From: Kumtagia yinganensis | GTDB taxonomy: Bacteria; Pseudomonadota; Alphaproteobacteria; Rhizobiales; Rhizobiaceae | DNA: 64,000 nucleotides | NCBI RefSeq assembly: GCF_040081985.1 | Contig: NZ_JBEBMH010000011.1 | Coordinates: 122,967-186,966 of the forward strand | Direction: 5' to 3' | In this document: positions 25,785 through 35,193 of the stretch, one piece after another | How positions within the stretch are numbered: the stretch's first letter is position 1 | Layout of the letters: every line of letters starts with the position of its first letter | Notes under the pieces: generated by a model | What the model saw: only the letters and a program-made list of their open reading frames with translations | Told to the model about the DNA's origin: nothing | Databases searched by the model: none | Program-made: the position numbers and the translations under genes

Positions 25785-27875
25785 ATGACCGACAGCCTTT
25801 CCCAGCATCAGGAACCGAACGGCGAAGCCCCCGCGGTCCACCTCGAACCCGACGGCGATATTGCCTTCATCGTCATCGACAACCCGCCGGTCAATGCGAG
25901 TTCTGTCGCCGTCCGGTCCGGCCTGCTGGATGCGATCGAACGCCTTTCGGGCGATGCCGGCATCAAGGCGGGCATCATCATCGGGGCGGGCAGCACTTTT
26001 GTCGCCGGCGCCGACATCAAGGAATTCGGCCGGCCGCCCTCGCCGCCGGAACTGCCCACGGTTCTTGCCGCGATCGAAGCTTGCCCCAAGCCGATTGCCG
26101 CCGCCATCCACGGGGCAGCCCTAGGCGGCGGCCTGGAACTCGCGCTCGCCTGCGACGCCCGCGTCGCGCTTGCCGACGCCATCGTCGGTCTGCCGGAAGT
26201 GACGCTCGGCATCATCCCCGGCGCCGGCGGCACGCAACGGCTGCCCCGCCTGACCGGCATCGCCACGGCGCTGGACCTCGTCACCTCTGGCCGTCGCATC
26301 GGCGTCCGCGAAGCCGCAAAACTCGGCATCATCGACCGTGTGGTCGAAGGAAAATCGCTGCGCGACGGCGCGGCGGCGTTTGTCCGCGCGCTCCCCGGCA
26401 AGCGGATCGTCGCCGACCTCGGCGTTCCGCCGGAGACCGATGAGGCCATAGCGCAGGCCGAGCAGAGAGCGCTGAAATCGGGGCGCGGACGCGAAGCTGT
26501 CGCTGAAGCGGTTAAGGCCGTGAAGAATGCCGCCGTGCTGCCAGTGCGCGAAGCGCTGGCGCAGGAACGCGCCGCCTTTCTGCGCCTGCGCGACAGCGAG
26601 GAAGCGGCGGCGCTGCGCTACAACTTCTTCGCCGAGCGGCAGGCAGGAAAACTCGACGGCCACGCCAGGGCGCGGCCTATCAACTCCGTCGGCGTCGTCG
26701 GCGCCGGCACGATGGGTGCGGGAATCGCCTCCGTCTGTGCAGCCGCCGGCCTCGGCGTCATCCTGGTCGACGCCAATACAGGCGCGCTAGAAGCCGGGAA
26801 GGGCCGCGTGTCGACGGCCCTGATCGACCTGCATCGCGTCGGAAAGCTGAAAGCCGCATCGGCCGAAGCGGCTGCCGCTCACGTCACTTACGCCGACAAT
26901 ATCGCAGCGCTTGCCGGCGTCGATCTGGTCATCGAGGCCGTGTTCGAGGATCTGCAAGTCAAGACCGACGTGTTGCAGCGTCTTGCGGCGACAGTTCGCG
27001 CCGACGCCGTCATCGCCACCAACACCTCCTATCTCGACCTCGACCAACTGGCCGAAGCGACGCACCGGCCGGCCGACGTCATCGGCCTGCATTTCTTCGC
27101 ACCGGTGCACCGCATGCGCCTGCTCGAAGTGGTGCGCGGCGCAAAAAGCGATCCGACGGCGCTGGCGAGCGGCGTCTGGCTGGCGAAGACGATCGGCAAG
27201 CTGCCGATTATCGCCGGCGTCTGCGAAGGCTTCATCGGAAACCGCATCTACACGAGATACCGCGCGCAATGCGAATACATGCTGGAAGAAGGCGCGCTCC
27301 CACAGGAACTCGACGCGGCAATGGAAGACCTCGGCTTCGCCATGGGTCCATTCGGGGTGTCCGATCTGTCCGGCCTTGACATCGCCTGGGCGACGCGCAA
27401 GCGGAAAGCCGCCGGCCGCGATCCGCGCGAGCGTTATGTCGGCATAGCCGACCGCATTTGCGAGATGGGCCGGCTCGGCCGCAAGACCGGCGCCGGCTGG
27501 TACGATTATTCGGTCGGCTCCGGCCGGGGCGCGGTCGACCCGGTCGTCACCGAACTCGTCCGCGCCGAAGCCCTGAAACAGGGGCGGCCGCAGAAAATCC
27601 TCGCCAGGGCGGAGATGCAGGGCCGCGTGCTCGGCGCGATCGTCAACGAGGCAGCACTTCTGCTCGGCGAAGGCATCGCGCGTTCGGCGGCCGAGATCGA
27701 CCTCGTGCTGGTCAACGGTTTCGGTTTCTCGAAATTTCGCGGCGGCCCGGTCTTCCAAGCCTCGCGCAAGGCACCGGCTGAAATCGAGGCAATGGTGGAA
27801 GCCGCGGGGCAGGCGACCGGATTCGGGTTCAAGCGAGGCGATGTGGGGTCGCTGATGGCAGGCGTCCCCAACTGA
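25785..27875 (+). CDS. Bifunctional enoyl-CoA hydratase / 3-hydroxyacyl-CoA dehydrogenase (FadB/FadJ-like)
   Basis: The 696-residue fusion performs hydration and NAD-dependent oxidation of acyl-CoA. The N-terminal crotonase domain has GADIKEFG, HGAALGGGLE (catalytic Glu and oxyanion glycines) and GLPEVTLGIIPGAGG. The dehydrogenase domain begins near residue 300 with VGVVGAGTMGAGIA and continues with NTSYL and HFFAPV. The ATG at 25785 is preferred over a GTG 12 codons upstream. Length and order match peroxisomal-type or FadJ-like proteins of alphaproteobacteria. It fits downstream of BKACE, which would deliver acetoacetate and an acyl-CoA. Confidence 0.92.
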   Translation: MTDSLSQHQEPNGEAPAVHLEPDGDIAFIVIDNPPVNASSVAVRSGLLDAIERLSGDAGIKAGIIIGAGSTFVAGADIKEFGRPPSPPELPTVLAAIEACPKPIAAAIHGAALGGGLELALACDARVALADAIVGLPEVTLGIIPGAGGTQRLPRLTGIATALDLVTSGRRIGVREAAKLGIIDRVVEGKSLRDGAAAFVRALPGKRIVADLGVPPETDEAIAQAEQRALKSGRGREAVAEAVKAVKNAAVLPVREALAQERAAFLRLRDSEEAAALRYNFFAERQAGKLDGHARARPINSVGVVGAGTMGAGIASVCAAAGLGVILVDANTGALEAGKGRVSTALIDLHRVGKLKAASAEAAAAHVTYADNIAALAGVDLVIEAVFEDLQVKTDVLQRLAATVRADAVIATNTSYLDLDQLAEATHRPADVIGLHFFAPVHRMRLLEVVRGAKSDPTALASGVWLAKTIGKLPIIAGVCEGFIGNRIYTRYRAQCEYMLEEGALPQELDAAMEDLGFAMGPFGVSDLSGLDIAWATRKRKAAGRDPRERYVGIADRICEMGRLGRKTGAGWYDYSVGSGRGAVDPVVTELVRAEALKQGRPQKILARAEMQGRVLGAIVNEAALLLGEGIARSAAEIDLVLVNGFGFSKFRGGPVFQASRKAPAEIEAMVEAAGQATGFGFKRGDVGSLMAGVPN

Positions 27876-28074
27876 GCCGCGGCGGCCGATCTCGATACGC
27901 CGCCACCTCGACCGGTTCCTTTATCACCGCGCCGCCGCAAGCCGCCGCTGCGGTGTGACTGCGCGCAGATACCGGACTATCGGGAAGCCAAGACGCACTG
28001 GATTTGCGCCCTGACAATTCAAACAGGCAATGCCTATATTGAGACAAATCCAAACCCAAGGAGGTCCAGGGACC

Positions 28075-28593
28075 ATGACAACCGAACGCGCAGTGCTTGC
28101 CGGCGGGTGCTTCTGGGGCATGCAGGATCTGATCCGACGCTATCCCGGCGTGATTTCCACGCGAGTCGGCTATTCGGGCGGTGACGTGCCAAATGCTACC
28201 TACCGCAACCACGGTAGCCATGCAGAAGCGATCGAGATCCTCTTCGATCCGGCGAAGATCAGCTTCCGCGACCTGCTGGAATTCTTCTTCCAGATTCATG
28301 ATCCGACGACGCGCAATCGCCAGGGCAACGATGTCGGCGCAAGCTATCGCTCGGCGATCTTCTATGCCGACGATGAGCAGAAGCGCGTTGCCGAAGACAC
28401 CATAGCCGACGTCGACGCCTCGGGTATCTGGCCAGGGAAAGTCGTCACCGAGGTGACGCCGGCCGGCGATTTCTGGCAGGCCGAACCGGAACACCAGGAT
28501 TATCTTGAGCGCTACCCCAACGGCTATACCTGCCATTTCCCGCGGCCGAACTGGAGGCTTCCGAAACGCACGGAAATTCGCCGCGCCGGATAA
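28075..28593 (+). CDS. msrA: Peptide methionine-(S)-S-oxide reductase
   Basis: MsrA repairs oxidised methionine in proteins. The 172-residue protein has the catalytic GCFWG motif close to the N-terminus, RVGYSGG, and HAEAIEILFDP. There is a near-perfect ribosome site, AAGGAGGT, nine nt before the ATG, which fixes the start. No MsrB partner is adjacent and no signal peptide is seen, so it is cytoplasmic. Confidence 0.95.
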   Translation: MTTERAVLAGGCFWGMQDLIRRYPGVISTRVGYSGGDVPNATYRNHGSHAEAIEILFDPAKISFRDLLEFFFQIHDPTTRNRQGNDVGASYRSAIFYADDEQKRVAEDTIADVDASGIWPGKVVTEVTPAGDFWQAEPEHQDYLERYPNGYTCHFPRPNWRLPKRTEIRRAG

Positions 28594-28712
28594 GCGGTAA
28601 CTGCCAACCCTAGCCGGCCTTCCGCTCCGACGGCAGTGCATTCCCACAAAAATCGGCACGGGCATAGCTGCCCGCGCCGACAACTGATGTCTCATCATCA
28701 ATGGTGCTTGCC

Positions 28713-28741
28713 AAGTCGAGCCCCTACCTCGTGCTCGACTT
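28713..28741. other. Strong stem-loop of unknown role
   Basis: AAGTCGAGC and GCTCGACTT pair perfectly (9 bp) around an 11-nt loop. It lies between msrA and a small leftward gene, with no T-run on either side, so it is not a standard terminator. Confidence 0.4.
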
Positions 28742-28854
28742 AGGGCGGCGAACCTGCACGTTGACTGTCTTCCCGGGAAGGCTACATTATAGAAATATCA
28801 GTACTACTTCAGAAAATCATGTCGCGAATTCGATCTAGATCATCATGTAATATA

Positions 28855-29058
28855 TTATATCTTGTCTGAAAACCACTTCAGCGCCTTCTCGAAACTTCCG
28901 AACTCGATGGTCCTGAGCCTCTTTCCGTCTTCGGTACGAATCGTCTCGATACCTCTGTAGAAAGAAATCGAGCCGTTACCACTCGGTACAGTCCATTGGA
29001 CGCGATAGAGCACTTTGCTATCGCTCTCCCTGATGACCGTCTCGAAAGTATGTTTCAT
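28855..29058 (-). CDS. Small hypothetical protein
   Basis: The 67-residue reading frame lies in a distinctly AT-richer stretch than its neighbours. The product has a balanced composition with alternating strands (VLYRVQWTVPS, SISFYRGIETI) and a C-terminal helix (FEKALKWFSDKI), which suggests a genuine small beta-rich protein. No ribosome site is obvious and no family is recognised. It could be of foreign origin, given its base composition. Confidence 0.5.
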   Translation of the reverse strand: MKHTFETVIRESDSKVLYRVQWTVPSGNGSISFYRGIETIRTEDGKRLRTIEFGSFEKALKWFSDKI

Positions 29059-29613
29059 CGGGCCAAGCCAATAAATCTCATTCGTAAATCAAGCACCCCC
29101 TCAATTCTTGCTTTGCCTGCTTCATGGCAGTCGGCAACAAACGGAGATGTTTCAAAACGAGACTTATCCTGCGCGCGATGATCGATTTCGGTACCCAAGT
29201 TCCCTTTTCCCCCGTGGCCGGCGTGGACAAGACGGCAACAGGCAAGATGCGGGCCATCGAGTCCCAATATTCAGGGCGGGAATAGTTGAAGACCGCCGCG
29301 TGAACCGCGATTACTTGGCCGGCGCGCATCGAAGCGCCGGCCAAGGCGGCAAAGGTGTTGGGTGGGTGGGATGCCGCAACACAACGTGTCACGAATTATT
29401 GATCGCGCCTAGAACTACCAGGCTCATGAATTGGAGCTATCCCGGCAGCGAGTTCCTTGTCCACCAGCCTTCCTAGGTGGAAGGTCAGGGATAATGTCGA
29501 TACATTGAGGCGCTTCTGCTTCGTTCTTCCATGGCGGCTGAGTTCACGAATTTCTCAGCCGCGACCCAAATGGCGGATCCGTGAACCAAGCGGGGAAAAT
29601 CGTAATGCCGCGT
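29059..29613. other. Intergenic stretch without a supported gene
   Basis: About 555 nt separate the small hypothetical gene from the next ABC ATPase gene. Overlapping short frames occur on both strands (one of about 104 codons on the minus strand), but none has a recognisable domain or good ribosome site. It may hold decayed sequence. Confidence 0.5.
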
Positions 29614-30708
29614 CTATGACAATCTGCGTCCACGCGCCGGATCGAGCAGGACGCAACCCTGCGGGTTAAAGGTTACCGACACCTGTGCGCCTTCCGACCA
29701 GAGGTGTCCCGCGATAGGGTTGACGGCGCGGAGAACCGACGGCCCGCCTGCGTCGATCTCGTAGGCCACGTTGCCGCCGAGATAGGCGGCCGAGATCACG
29801 CGCCCGGGAAATGTGTTGACGCCGCCGTCCCTGCCGTCGGCGATCCGCAGCCGCTGCGGGCGGATGACGAGGTCGACGGCGTTTCCCGTCTTTAGCCCGC
29901 CGGGCGCCGCGACGGTGACCACGTGATCTCCCGCGATCGAGATTTCGGCGCTCTCTCCATAGACAGAACTGACCGTGCCGGCGACGATGTTGGCTTTGCC
30001 GAGGAAACTGGCGACGAACTTGGTGTCCGGCTGCTCGTAGACCTGGCTCGGCGTGCCGATCTGCTCGATCCGCCCGGCGTTCATCACCACGATCTGGTCC
30101 GACATCGCCAGCGCCTCCTCCTGATCGTGTGTGACGAAGATGGCCGTGATGCCGGTCTCGCGCTGGATCTTCTTGATCTCGCCGCGCATCTCCTCGCGCA
30201 TGTTGGCGTCGAGCGCCGAAAGCGGCTCGTCCATTAGCAGCACTTCGGGCTCGAAGACGATGGCGCGGGCGAGCGCGATGCGCTGCTGCTGCCCGCCGGA
30301 AAGCTGGTGCGGAAGTTTCTTCTCGCTGCCGGGAAGCCGGATCATCTCCAGCGCGGCTGCGACTTTTCGGACAATATCGGCCTTTGGCACGTCGCGGTAT
30401 TTGAGCCCGAACGCGACATTGTCGAACACCGTCTTGTGCGGGAAGAGCGCGTAGTTCTGGAACACCAGGCCGGTGTTGCGTTTGTAGATCGGCACCTGGT
30501 CGACACGCTTGCCGCCGATCGAAATCCTTCCTCCGGAAATCGCGACCAGGCCGGCGATGGCACGCAGCACCGTCGTCTTGCCGCAGCCCGACGGGCCGAG
30601 CAGCGTGACGAAGCGCCCCTTGCCGATCGAAAGCGAGAAGTTCTTCACCGCGCTGAATTTGCCGTAGTCGATGTCGACGCCCTGGAATTCGACTGCCGGA
30701 CTGTCCAT
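29614..30708 (-). CDS. Polyamine-type ABC importer ATPase (second system)
   Basis: The 364-residue PotA-like ATPase has GPSGCGKTT, VFQNYALFPHKT, LSGGQQQR and LLMDEPLSALD, then a C-terminal TOBE domain. It is the last gene of a leftward operon consisting of an FAD oxidase, two permeases and a binding protein. A strong hairpin separates it from the binding-protein gene, probably to set relative expression. Confidence 0.93.
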   Translation of the reverse strand: MDSPAVEFQGVDIDYGKFSAVKNFSLSIGKGRFVTLLGPSGCGKTTVLRAIAGLVAISGGRISIGGKRVDQVPIYKRNTGLVFQNYALFPHKTVFDNVAFGLKYRDVPKADIVRKVAAALEMIRLPGSEKKLPHQLSGGQQQRIALARAIVFEPEVLLMDEPLSALDANMREEMRGEIKKIQRETGITAIFVTHDQEEALAMSDQIVVMNAGRIEQIGTPSQVYEQPDTKFVASFLGKANIVAGTVSSVYGESAEISIAGDHVVTVAAPGGLKTGNAVDLVIRPQRLRIADGRDGGVNTFPGRVISAAYLGGNVAYEIDAGGPSVLRAVNPIAGHLWSEGAQVSVTFNPQGCVLLDPARGRRLS

Positions 30709-30734
30709 CCAATCCCCTCAAAGTCCGCGAGGAA

Positions 30735-30763
30735 GGGAACCGGGCCTTCACGACCCGGTTCCC
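30735..30763. terminator. Attenuator-like hairpin between binding-protein and ATPase genes
   Basis: GGGAACCGGG pairs perfectly with CCCGGTTCCC across a 9-nt loop. No T-run follows in the direction of transcription, so it more likely stabilises the upstream mRNA or partly terminates. Such hairpins after binding-protein genes are common. Confidence 0.55.
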
Positions 30764-30785
30764 GCCGATCCATGTGGTTGCGTAA

Positions 30786-31928
30786 TTACGCGCCCTTGGA
30801 AATCCTGTCCCACTGCTTGGTCCAGGCATCCTCGTTCTCGGCCCAGTAGACCGGATCGGCGAAGGTCAGCGCCTTCATCTGGCCGGTCGGGTCGAAGGCC
30901 GGAAGCGCTGCGATCTTTTCGGTGAGCTTCACCTTGGTCGGGTCGAGCGACGGCGGATAGTTCTGGCCTTCCGCCACCGCGATGGAAGTCGCCGGATCGA
31001 GCATGAAGTTGATCAGTTCCTCGCATTCGGCCATCGGCGAGCCTTTCAGCACCAGCATGTCCTCCATCCAGGCATAGGAGCCCGCAGGATCGAGATAGCC
31101 GATCGGCTGGTTTTGCTGCTGCAGGGCGGCGACGCGGCCCGACCAGGCGTCAGTCACCACGATCTCGCCCTTGGTGAGCAGGTCCATCAGCTCGGCGCCG
31201 GAACTCCAGAACTTCTTGGCGAGGTCGCGCGTCTCCCGCACCTTGGCCCAGATCGCGTCCATGTCGGTGATCTTGTTGGGGTCCTGGCCGGTCGCCAGCG
31301 CGGCGTACCAGACGCGCGTCGTCATGTCGGCATAGCCGCCGACCTTGCCGGCATATTTGGGATCGGTGAGCAGTTTTGCGCCCTTCTCCTTCGCCTCCTC
31401 CGGCGAGATCACCGTCGTGTTGTAGGCAAGGCCGGTGGTTCCGTAATCGTAGGGTACGGCCGAGAGTTTCGGCGTGATCTTGCGGAACGGCTCGATCATG
31501 GCCGTCAGCACGTTGGCCATGTTCGGGATGTTGGCCTCGTTGATCTCCGAGTTCCAACCCGCCTGGACGTATTTGATGTAGTAGTTGACGCCCGAGGAGT
31601 GGATGATCTGGTAGTCGCCCTCCTTCGAGGTCTTCATCTTGGTGATGATCTCGTTCTCGTCGCCGAACGTCCCCTGCACCACCTTGACGCCGGATTTCGC
31701 CGTGTAGGGCTGGAAGGCAAACTTGTCGATCGCCTCTTGGACGACGCCGCCCCAGCCGTCGAAACGCACTTCGGTGGCGGCGGCGATGGCCCGCGTGATC
31801 CATGGCATCTGAACGCCGGCAGCAGCGGCCGCGGCGGCGGTCAGGCCGAGGAAATGACGGCGCGACAGGTCGCCATTCCCGTATCGCTCGGTCAGCCTCT
31901 CGAGTCTTCTGGTCTGTGTAAGCTTCAT
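30786..31928 (-). CDS. Polyamine-type ABC importer binding protein with Tat signal
   Basis: The 380-residue periplasmic protein belongs to the PotD-like group. It has a twin-arginine signal (SRRHFLGLTAAAAAAAG, about residues 22-38) and cleavage near AIAAA. The mature part begins VRFDGWGG and contains YDYGTTGLAYN, TKGEIVVTDAWSG and INFMLDP. It is the second such importer in the window and is linked to an FAD amine oxidase, so the ligand may be an N-methylated or secondary amine. Confidence 0.92.
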   Translation of the reverse strand: MKLTQTRRLERLTERYGNGDLSRRHFLGLTAAAAAAAGVQMPWITRAIAAATEVRFDGWGGVVQEAIDKFAFQPYTAKSGVKVVQGTFGDENEIITKMKTSKEGDYQIIHSSGVNYYIKYVQAGWNSEINEANIPNMANVLTAMIEPFRKITPKLSAVPYDYGTTGLAYNTTVISPEEAKEKGAKLLTDPKYAGKVGGYADMTTRVWYAALATGQDPNKITDMDAIWAKVRETRDLAKKFWSSGAELMDLLTKGEIVVTDAWSGRVAALQQQNQPIGYLDPAGSYAWMEDMLVLKGSPMAECEELINFMLDPATSIAVAEGQNYPPSLDPTKVKLTEKIAALPAFDPTGQMKALTFADPVYWAENEDAWTKQWDRISKGA

Positions 31929-31929
31929 G

Positions 31930-32763
31930 TCAGTCTCCCATTTGTTGCTTTTGTGATTTCAACCCGGAAAGCAGCTTGGCGGCCAGGCCGCCCAGCAGCG
32001 GTATGCCGACGGTGATCACGATCATCAACGTGCCCAGCGCGTTGACCTCCGGGCTGATCGAGACTTTCAGCATCGACAATATCTGCGTCGGCATCGTCTC
32101 GACGCCGGCGGGCCGCCAGAACAGGCTGGCGGTGGTGTTGTCGAAAGAGATGGTGAAGGCCAGCAGCACGCTGGCGAACACTGCCGGCATCAGCAGCGGC
32201 AGCGTGATCTCTCGAAAAGTCGAGCCGCGCGGCGCGCCGAGCGACAGCGATGCCTCCTCATAAACCCGCCTTATGCCGATCAGCCGCGCCTGGATGACCA
32301 GCACGACGAAAGGCAGGGCGAGCAGGATGTGGCCGAGAAGCAGGATGAGATAGCTGCGCGGCTGGTCGATCGCCTTGATCATCACCAAGAGGCCGACGCC
32401 GAGGATGGTTTCGGGCACCAGAGCGGGGAGGATCGCCAGCGTATTGACAGCTGACTTTCCCGGGAACTCGAAGCGGACCAGCGCCAGCGACGCGCCGATG
32501 CCGATGAGTGTGGTGACCGCGGCGGTGACGAGGGCGATCCACATCGACGTCCGGAACGCCGTCAGCACGTTCTCGTTCTGCATCAGCACCTCGTACCAGT
32601 GCAGGCTGAAGCCGGTGATCGGAAAGCCGCCGAACATCGAGGCGTTGAAGGACAGCACCACCGTGGCGACGATCGGCGCGAACATGAAGATGTAGACGAG
32701 AAGCGTCATCGCGCAGGTGAGCCACCAGCCCCAGCGCCCCGACCCGTCGCTCGGCGCGTTCAT
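31930..32763 (-). CDS. Polyamine-type ABC importer permease (PotC-like)
   Basis: The 277-residue inner-membrane protein has six helices and the EAA loop EEASLSLGAPRGSTFREITLPL. Its ATG overlaps the stop of the upstream permease (ATGA), and its own stop is 1 nt from the binding-protein start. Confidence 0.93.
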   Translation of the reverse strand: MNAPSDGSGRWGWWLTCAMTLLVYIFMFAPIVATVVLSFNASMFGGFPITGFSLHWYEVLMQNENVLTAFRTSMWIALVTAAVTTLIGIGASLALVRFEFPGKSAVNTLAILPALVPETILGVGLLVMIKAIDQPRSYLILLLGHILLALPFVVLVIQARLIGIRRVYEEASLSLGAPRGSTFREITLPLLMPAVFASVLLAFTISFDNTTASLFWRPAGVETMPTQILSMLKVSISPEVNALGTLMIVITVGIPLLGGLAAKLLSGLKSQKQQMGD

Positions 32764-33644
32764 GCGCTCATGCCCTTCATGATCTGCGACAGGCCCATGT
32801 AGCGGCTGTAGGCGACCGCCACGAGGCCGAGCAACACGAACAGCACGATCGACAGCGTCGCGCCGAGCGGCCAGTTCAACTGCCCCATGATCGTGTCGTA
32901 GATCAGATTGCCGAACAGCGCGTCGCGCGGCCCCCCGAGCAGTTGCGGCGTGACATAGCTGCCCGCCGCCAGCACGAAGCAGAGCAGGAGCCCCGCCGCG
33001 AGGCCGGGCAGCGACAGCGGCAAGGTCACCTCGCGAAACGCCTGCGCGCTGGTGCAGCCCATCGAGCGCGCGGCCAGGATCAAGCTGCGGTCGATGCCCT
33101 CAAGGCTGACATAAACGTTGAGGATCATGTAGGGCAGCAGGAAATGCACCAGCCCCATGATGACGGCGCCTTCGGTGTAGAGCAGGCGCAGGGGCTCGCT
33201 GATCAGGCCGAGATGCAGCAGCGTCGCGTTGATCAGCCCCTGTCCGCCGAGGATATGGATCCAGGAGAAGGTGCGGATGGTGAAGCTGATCCAGAACGGC
33301 ACGATGAGCAGCAGGAGCAGCAGCCACTTGTGGCGGAAGGCCGTGGCCCATATGAAATAGGCTGGAAAATAGCCGAGCAGCGCGCAGATGATGGCCGTGA
33401 CGATGCCGACGCGCACCGTCTTGAACAGGAAGCCGTGATAATAGCTGTCGGACAGGAATTCCTGCCAGTTCGCGAACGTCAGCGTCGCCTCTTCGATGCC
33501 CGCGGTGACGAAGGTGAAGAACGTATAGACCGCCATCACCGCGATCGGCAGGATCATCAGCACGACGATCAGGATGACGGTGGGAGCGGCGAGCGCCCAT
33601 GCCAGGCGCCGGTCGTTGATGCTCCAGCCTTTCGCTGCGGCCAT
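32760..33644 (-). CDS. Polyamine-type ABC importer permease (PotB-like)
   Basis: The 294-residue permease has six helices and the EAA loop with LAARSMGCTSAQAFREVTLPL. The ATG at 33644 follows GGGGGAG closely. An open frame 34 codons further upstream overlaps the oxidase stop and has no conserved sequence. Unlike the first system's PotB-like protein it has no long periplasmic insert. Confidence 0.92.
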   Translation of the reverse strand: MAAAKGWSINDRRLAWALAAPTVILIVVLMILPIAVMAVYTFFTFVTAGIEEATLTFANWQEFLSDSYYHGFLFKTVRVGIVTAIICALLGYFPAYFIWATAFRHKWLLLLLLIVPFWISFTIRTFSWIHILGGQGLINATLLHLGLISEPLRLLYTEGAVIMGLVHFLLPYMILNVYVSLEGIDRSLILAARSMGCTSAQAFREVTLPLSLPGLAAGLLLCFVLAAGSYVTPQLLGGPRDALFGNLIYDTIMGQLNWPLGATLSIVLFVLLGLVAVAYSRYMGLSQIMKGMSA

Positions 33645-33726
33645 GCACTCCCCCGTTCCGCTGCCATCTTGGGGTATGCGGTCTGCTAAGGCAATGCGTG
33701 GCGTGGATTCGGCGACTATGCCAGCC

Positions 33727-34866
33727 TCAGCGGAGGATTGGGTCACTCGCCGTCACGGTGCGGTTCCGGACCGACGGCCGGTCAAGTCGGAACAGGGCGT
33801 TGGCCGGCTGGCCCTCGACCACATCGGCCACCAGCGGCCCAAGCGCGGGCCCGAACTTGAAGGCATGCCCCGAACAGCCGCAGGCGAGCACGATGGAGCC
33901 GACGCGGTCGACGACGAAATCGCCGTCCGGCGTCATGGTCCAGGGATGTCTCTGCGTCAGCTGCACGGTGCGCGGAAAATCCGGCATGCGCCGGTCGACC
34001 CAGCCAAGCAGCCGCGTCTGCTCCTGCAGATCGGGCTTCCATTCCGCGGCTTCCGGCTCCCACCCCTGCTGGCCCGAACTGAAGGCCAGCTTATAGCCGA
34101 TGCCCGGTACCGGATGCCCATAGACGCCGCCCAGACCGTCCTCGTCGCCGCCCCATTCGCCGATGCCAGGAAGATCGACCAGCGCTGGCGCGGCGATGAA
34201 CGTCACCTGTGCCACGGCGGGCGCGAGCGGAACCTCGATGCCGAGGTCGCGCAGGAGCGGACCTGACCAAGGGCCTGCCGCCACGACCACCGTCTCGGCC
34301 TCGAGCGTCCGCTTCTCCGTGACCACGCGCGTTGCGCCGCCCGTTTCCACCGCGACGACGCGTTCCGGTTCGTAGAGCAATACGCCGGATGCGAGCGCCC
34401 CGGCCTTCATGGCCGCCATCGCCTCGTCCGACAGCACCGTGCCGGCGTCGGGGTGGAACAATCCGACCTTCGGCTCGTCCAGCCGCAGATAGGGCAGCCG
34501 CGCGTACAATCCCGCCGCGCCGAGTTCCTCGATCGCGCCGCCTGCGCCGCGGACCGCCGAGACGATGCCGGCGAGTTTTTCCGGCAGGCCAAAATCGATC
34601 TGCCCCGTCAGATGCAGGATTTTTCGTCCGGTGGCGGCTTCCAGTCCGCGCCAGCGGCGGATCGCGTCGCTGGCGAGGTCCACGTAGAATGGATGGTCAT
34701 AGGCGATGCGGATGCCCCGAGACCGGCCAGTGGACGAAGTCAGCGGATGGCCGCTGCCGAAGCGGTCGACGACCGCCACGCTGCGCCCGCGCCTGCGAAG
34801 CTCCAGGGCGGCCGCAAGGCCGAACACACCGGCGCCAATGACGACGACGTCAAAACTATTGCGCAC
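33727..34866 (-). CDS. FAD-dependent amine/amino-acid oxidase (DAO; sarcosine-oxidase-like)
   Basis: The 379-residue flavoprotein has the FAD-binding VVIGAGVFG (residues 8-16), a central AAGPWSG strand and a C-terminal GCSGHAFKFGPALG segment. These place it with monomeric sarcosine oxidase and N-methyltryptophan oxidase. The segment that carries the FAD-linking cysteine in sarcosine oxidase reads RHPWTMTPDGDF here, with no cysteine at that point, so covalent attachment there is doubtful (alignment by eye). It heads the importer operon, with about 80 nt to the permease, and probably oxidises the imported amine. Confidence 0.88.
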   Translation of the reverse strand: MRNSFDVVVIGAGVFGLAAALELRRRGRSVAVVDRFGSGHPLTSSTGRSRGIRIAYDHPFYVDLASDAIRRWRGLEAATGRKILHLTGQIDFGLPEKLAGIVSAVRGAGGAIEELGAAGLYARLPYLRLDEPKVGLFHPDAGTVLSDEAMAAMKAGALASGVLLYEPERVVAVETGGATRVVTEKRTLEAETVVVAAGPWSGPLLRDLGIEVPLAPAVAQVTFIAAPALVDLPGIGEWGGDEDGLGGVYGHPVPGIGYKLAFSSGQQGWEPEAAEWKPDLQEQTRLLGWVDRRMPDFPRTVQLTQRHPWTMTPDGDFVVDRVGSIVLACGCSGHAFKFGPALGPLVADVVEGQPANALFRLDRPSVRNRTVTASDPILR

Positions 34867-35193
34867 GATTGCACCATTTTCCGATTTCTAGCGGGTAGCT
34901 TGTTTCGAGGCTCTCCTGCAAGCCGCTGGTGTTGAAAGACGGTGGCATTGTCCGGACCTACCCTGCTGTGTATCTCATGAGCTTCCAATCCCGGTTGCCC
35001 AATCCGGCTGACGAGCGGCAACGCATGAGCCTCGTAGCCCGTTGGCTTCTAACAAAGACTGGCCCGCCCTCGGCAACTTTGGCCCGAATGCCCCGGGAAC
35101 GCCTTGTGGCCCGGCAGTGCCACCGAAGCGACGGCTCCGAGGAGCGCCCTTGTTCGGGTTACGTCGCCACAGGTCATATCTTTTCATACGTCG
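34867..35193. other. Intergenic stretch without a supported gene
   Basis: About 330 nt between the divergent oxidase and sigma-factor units contain only short overlapping frames without domains. The oxidase promoter should lie at its left end. Confidence 0.5.

Noticed and set aside
29078..29392. Minus-strand 104-codon frame in the gap before the ABC ATPase gene
   Set aside because: No domain or ribosome site, and competing frames of similar length lie on the other strand; kept only as an intergenic note.
35096..35120. EcfG-type general stress promoter (GGAAC near 35096)
   Set aside because: No matching -10 box (CGTT) lies at 16-17 nt, unlike the well-matched GGAATAAA/CCGGTC pair downstream.
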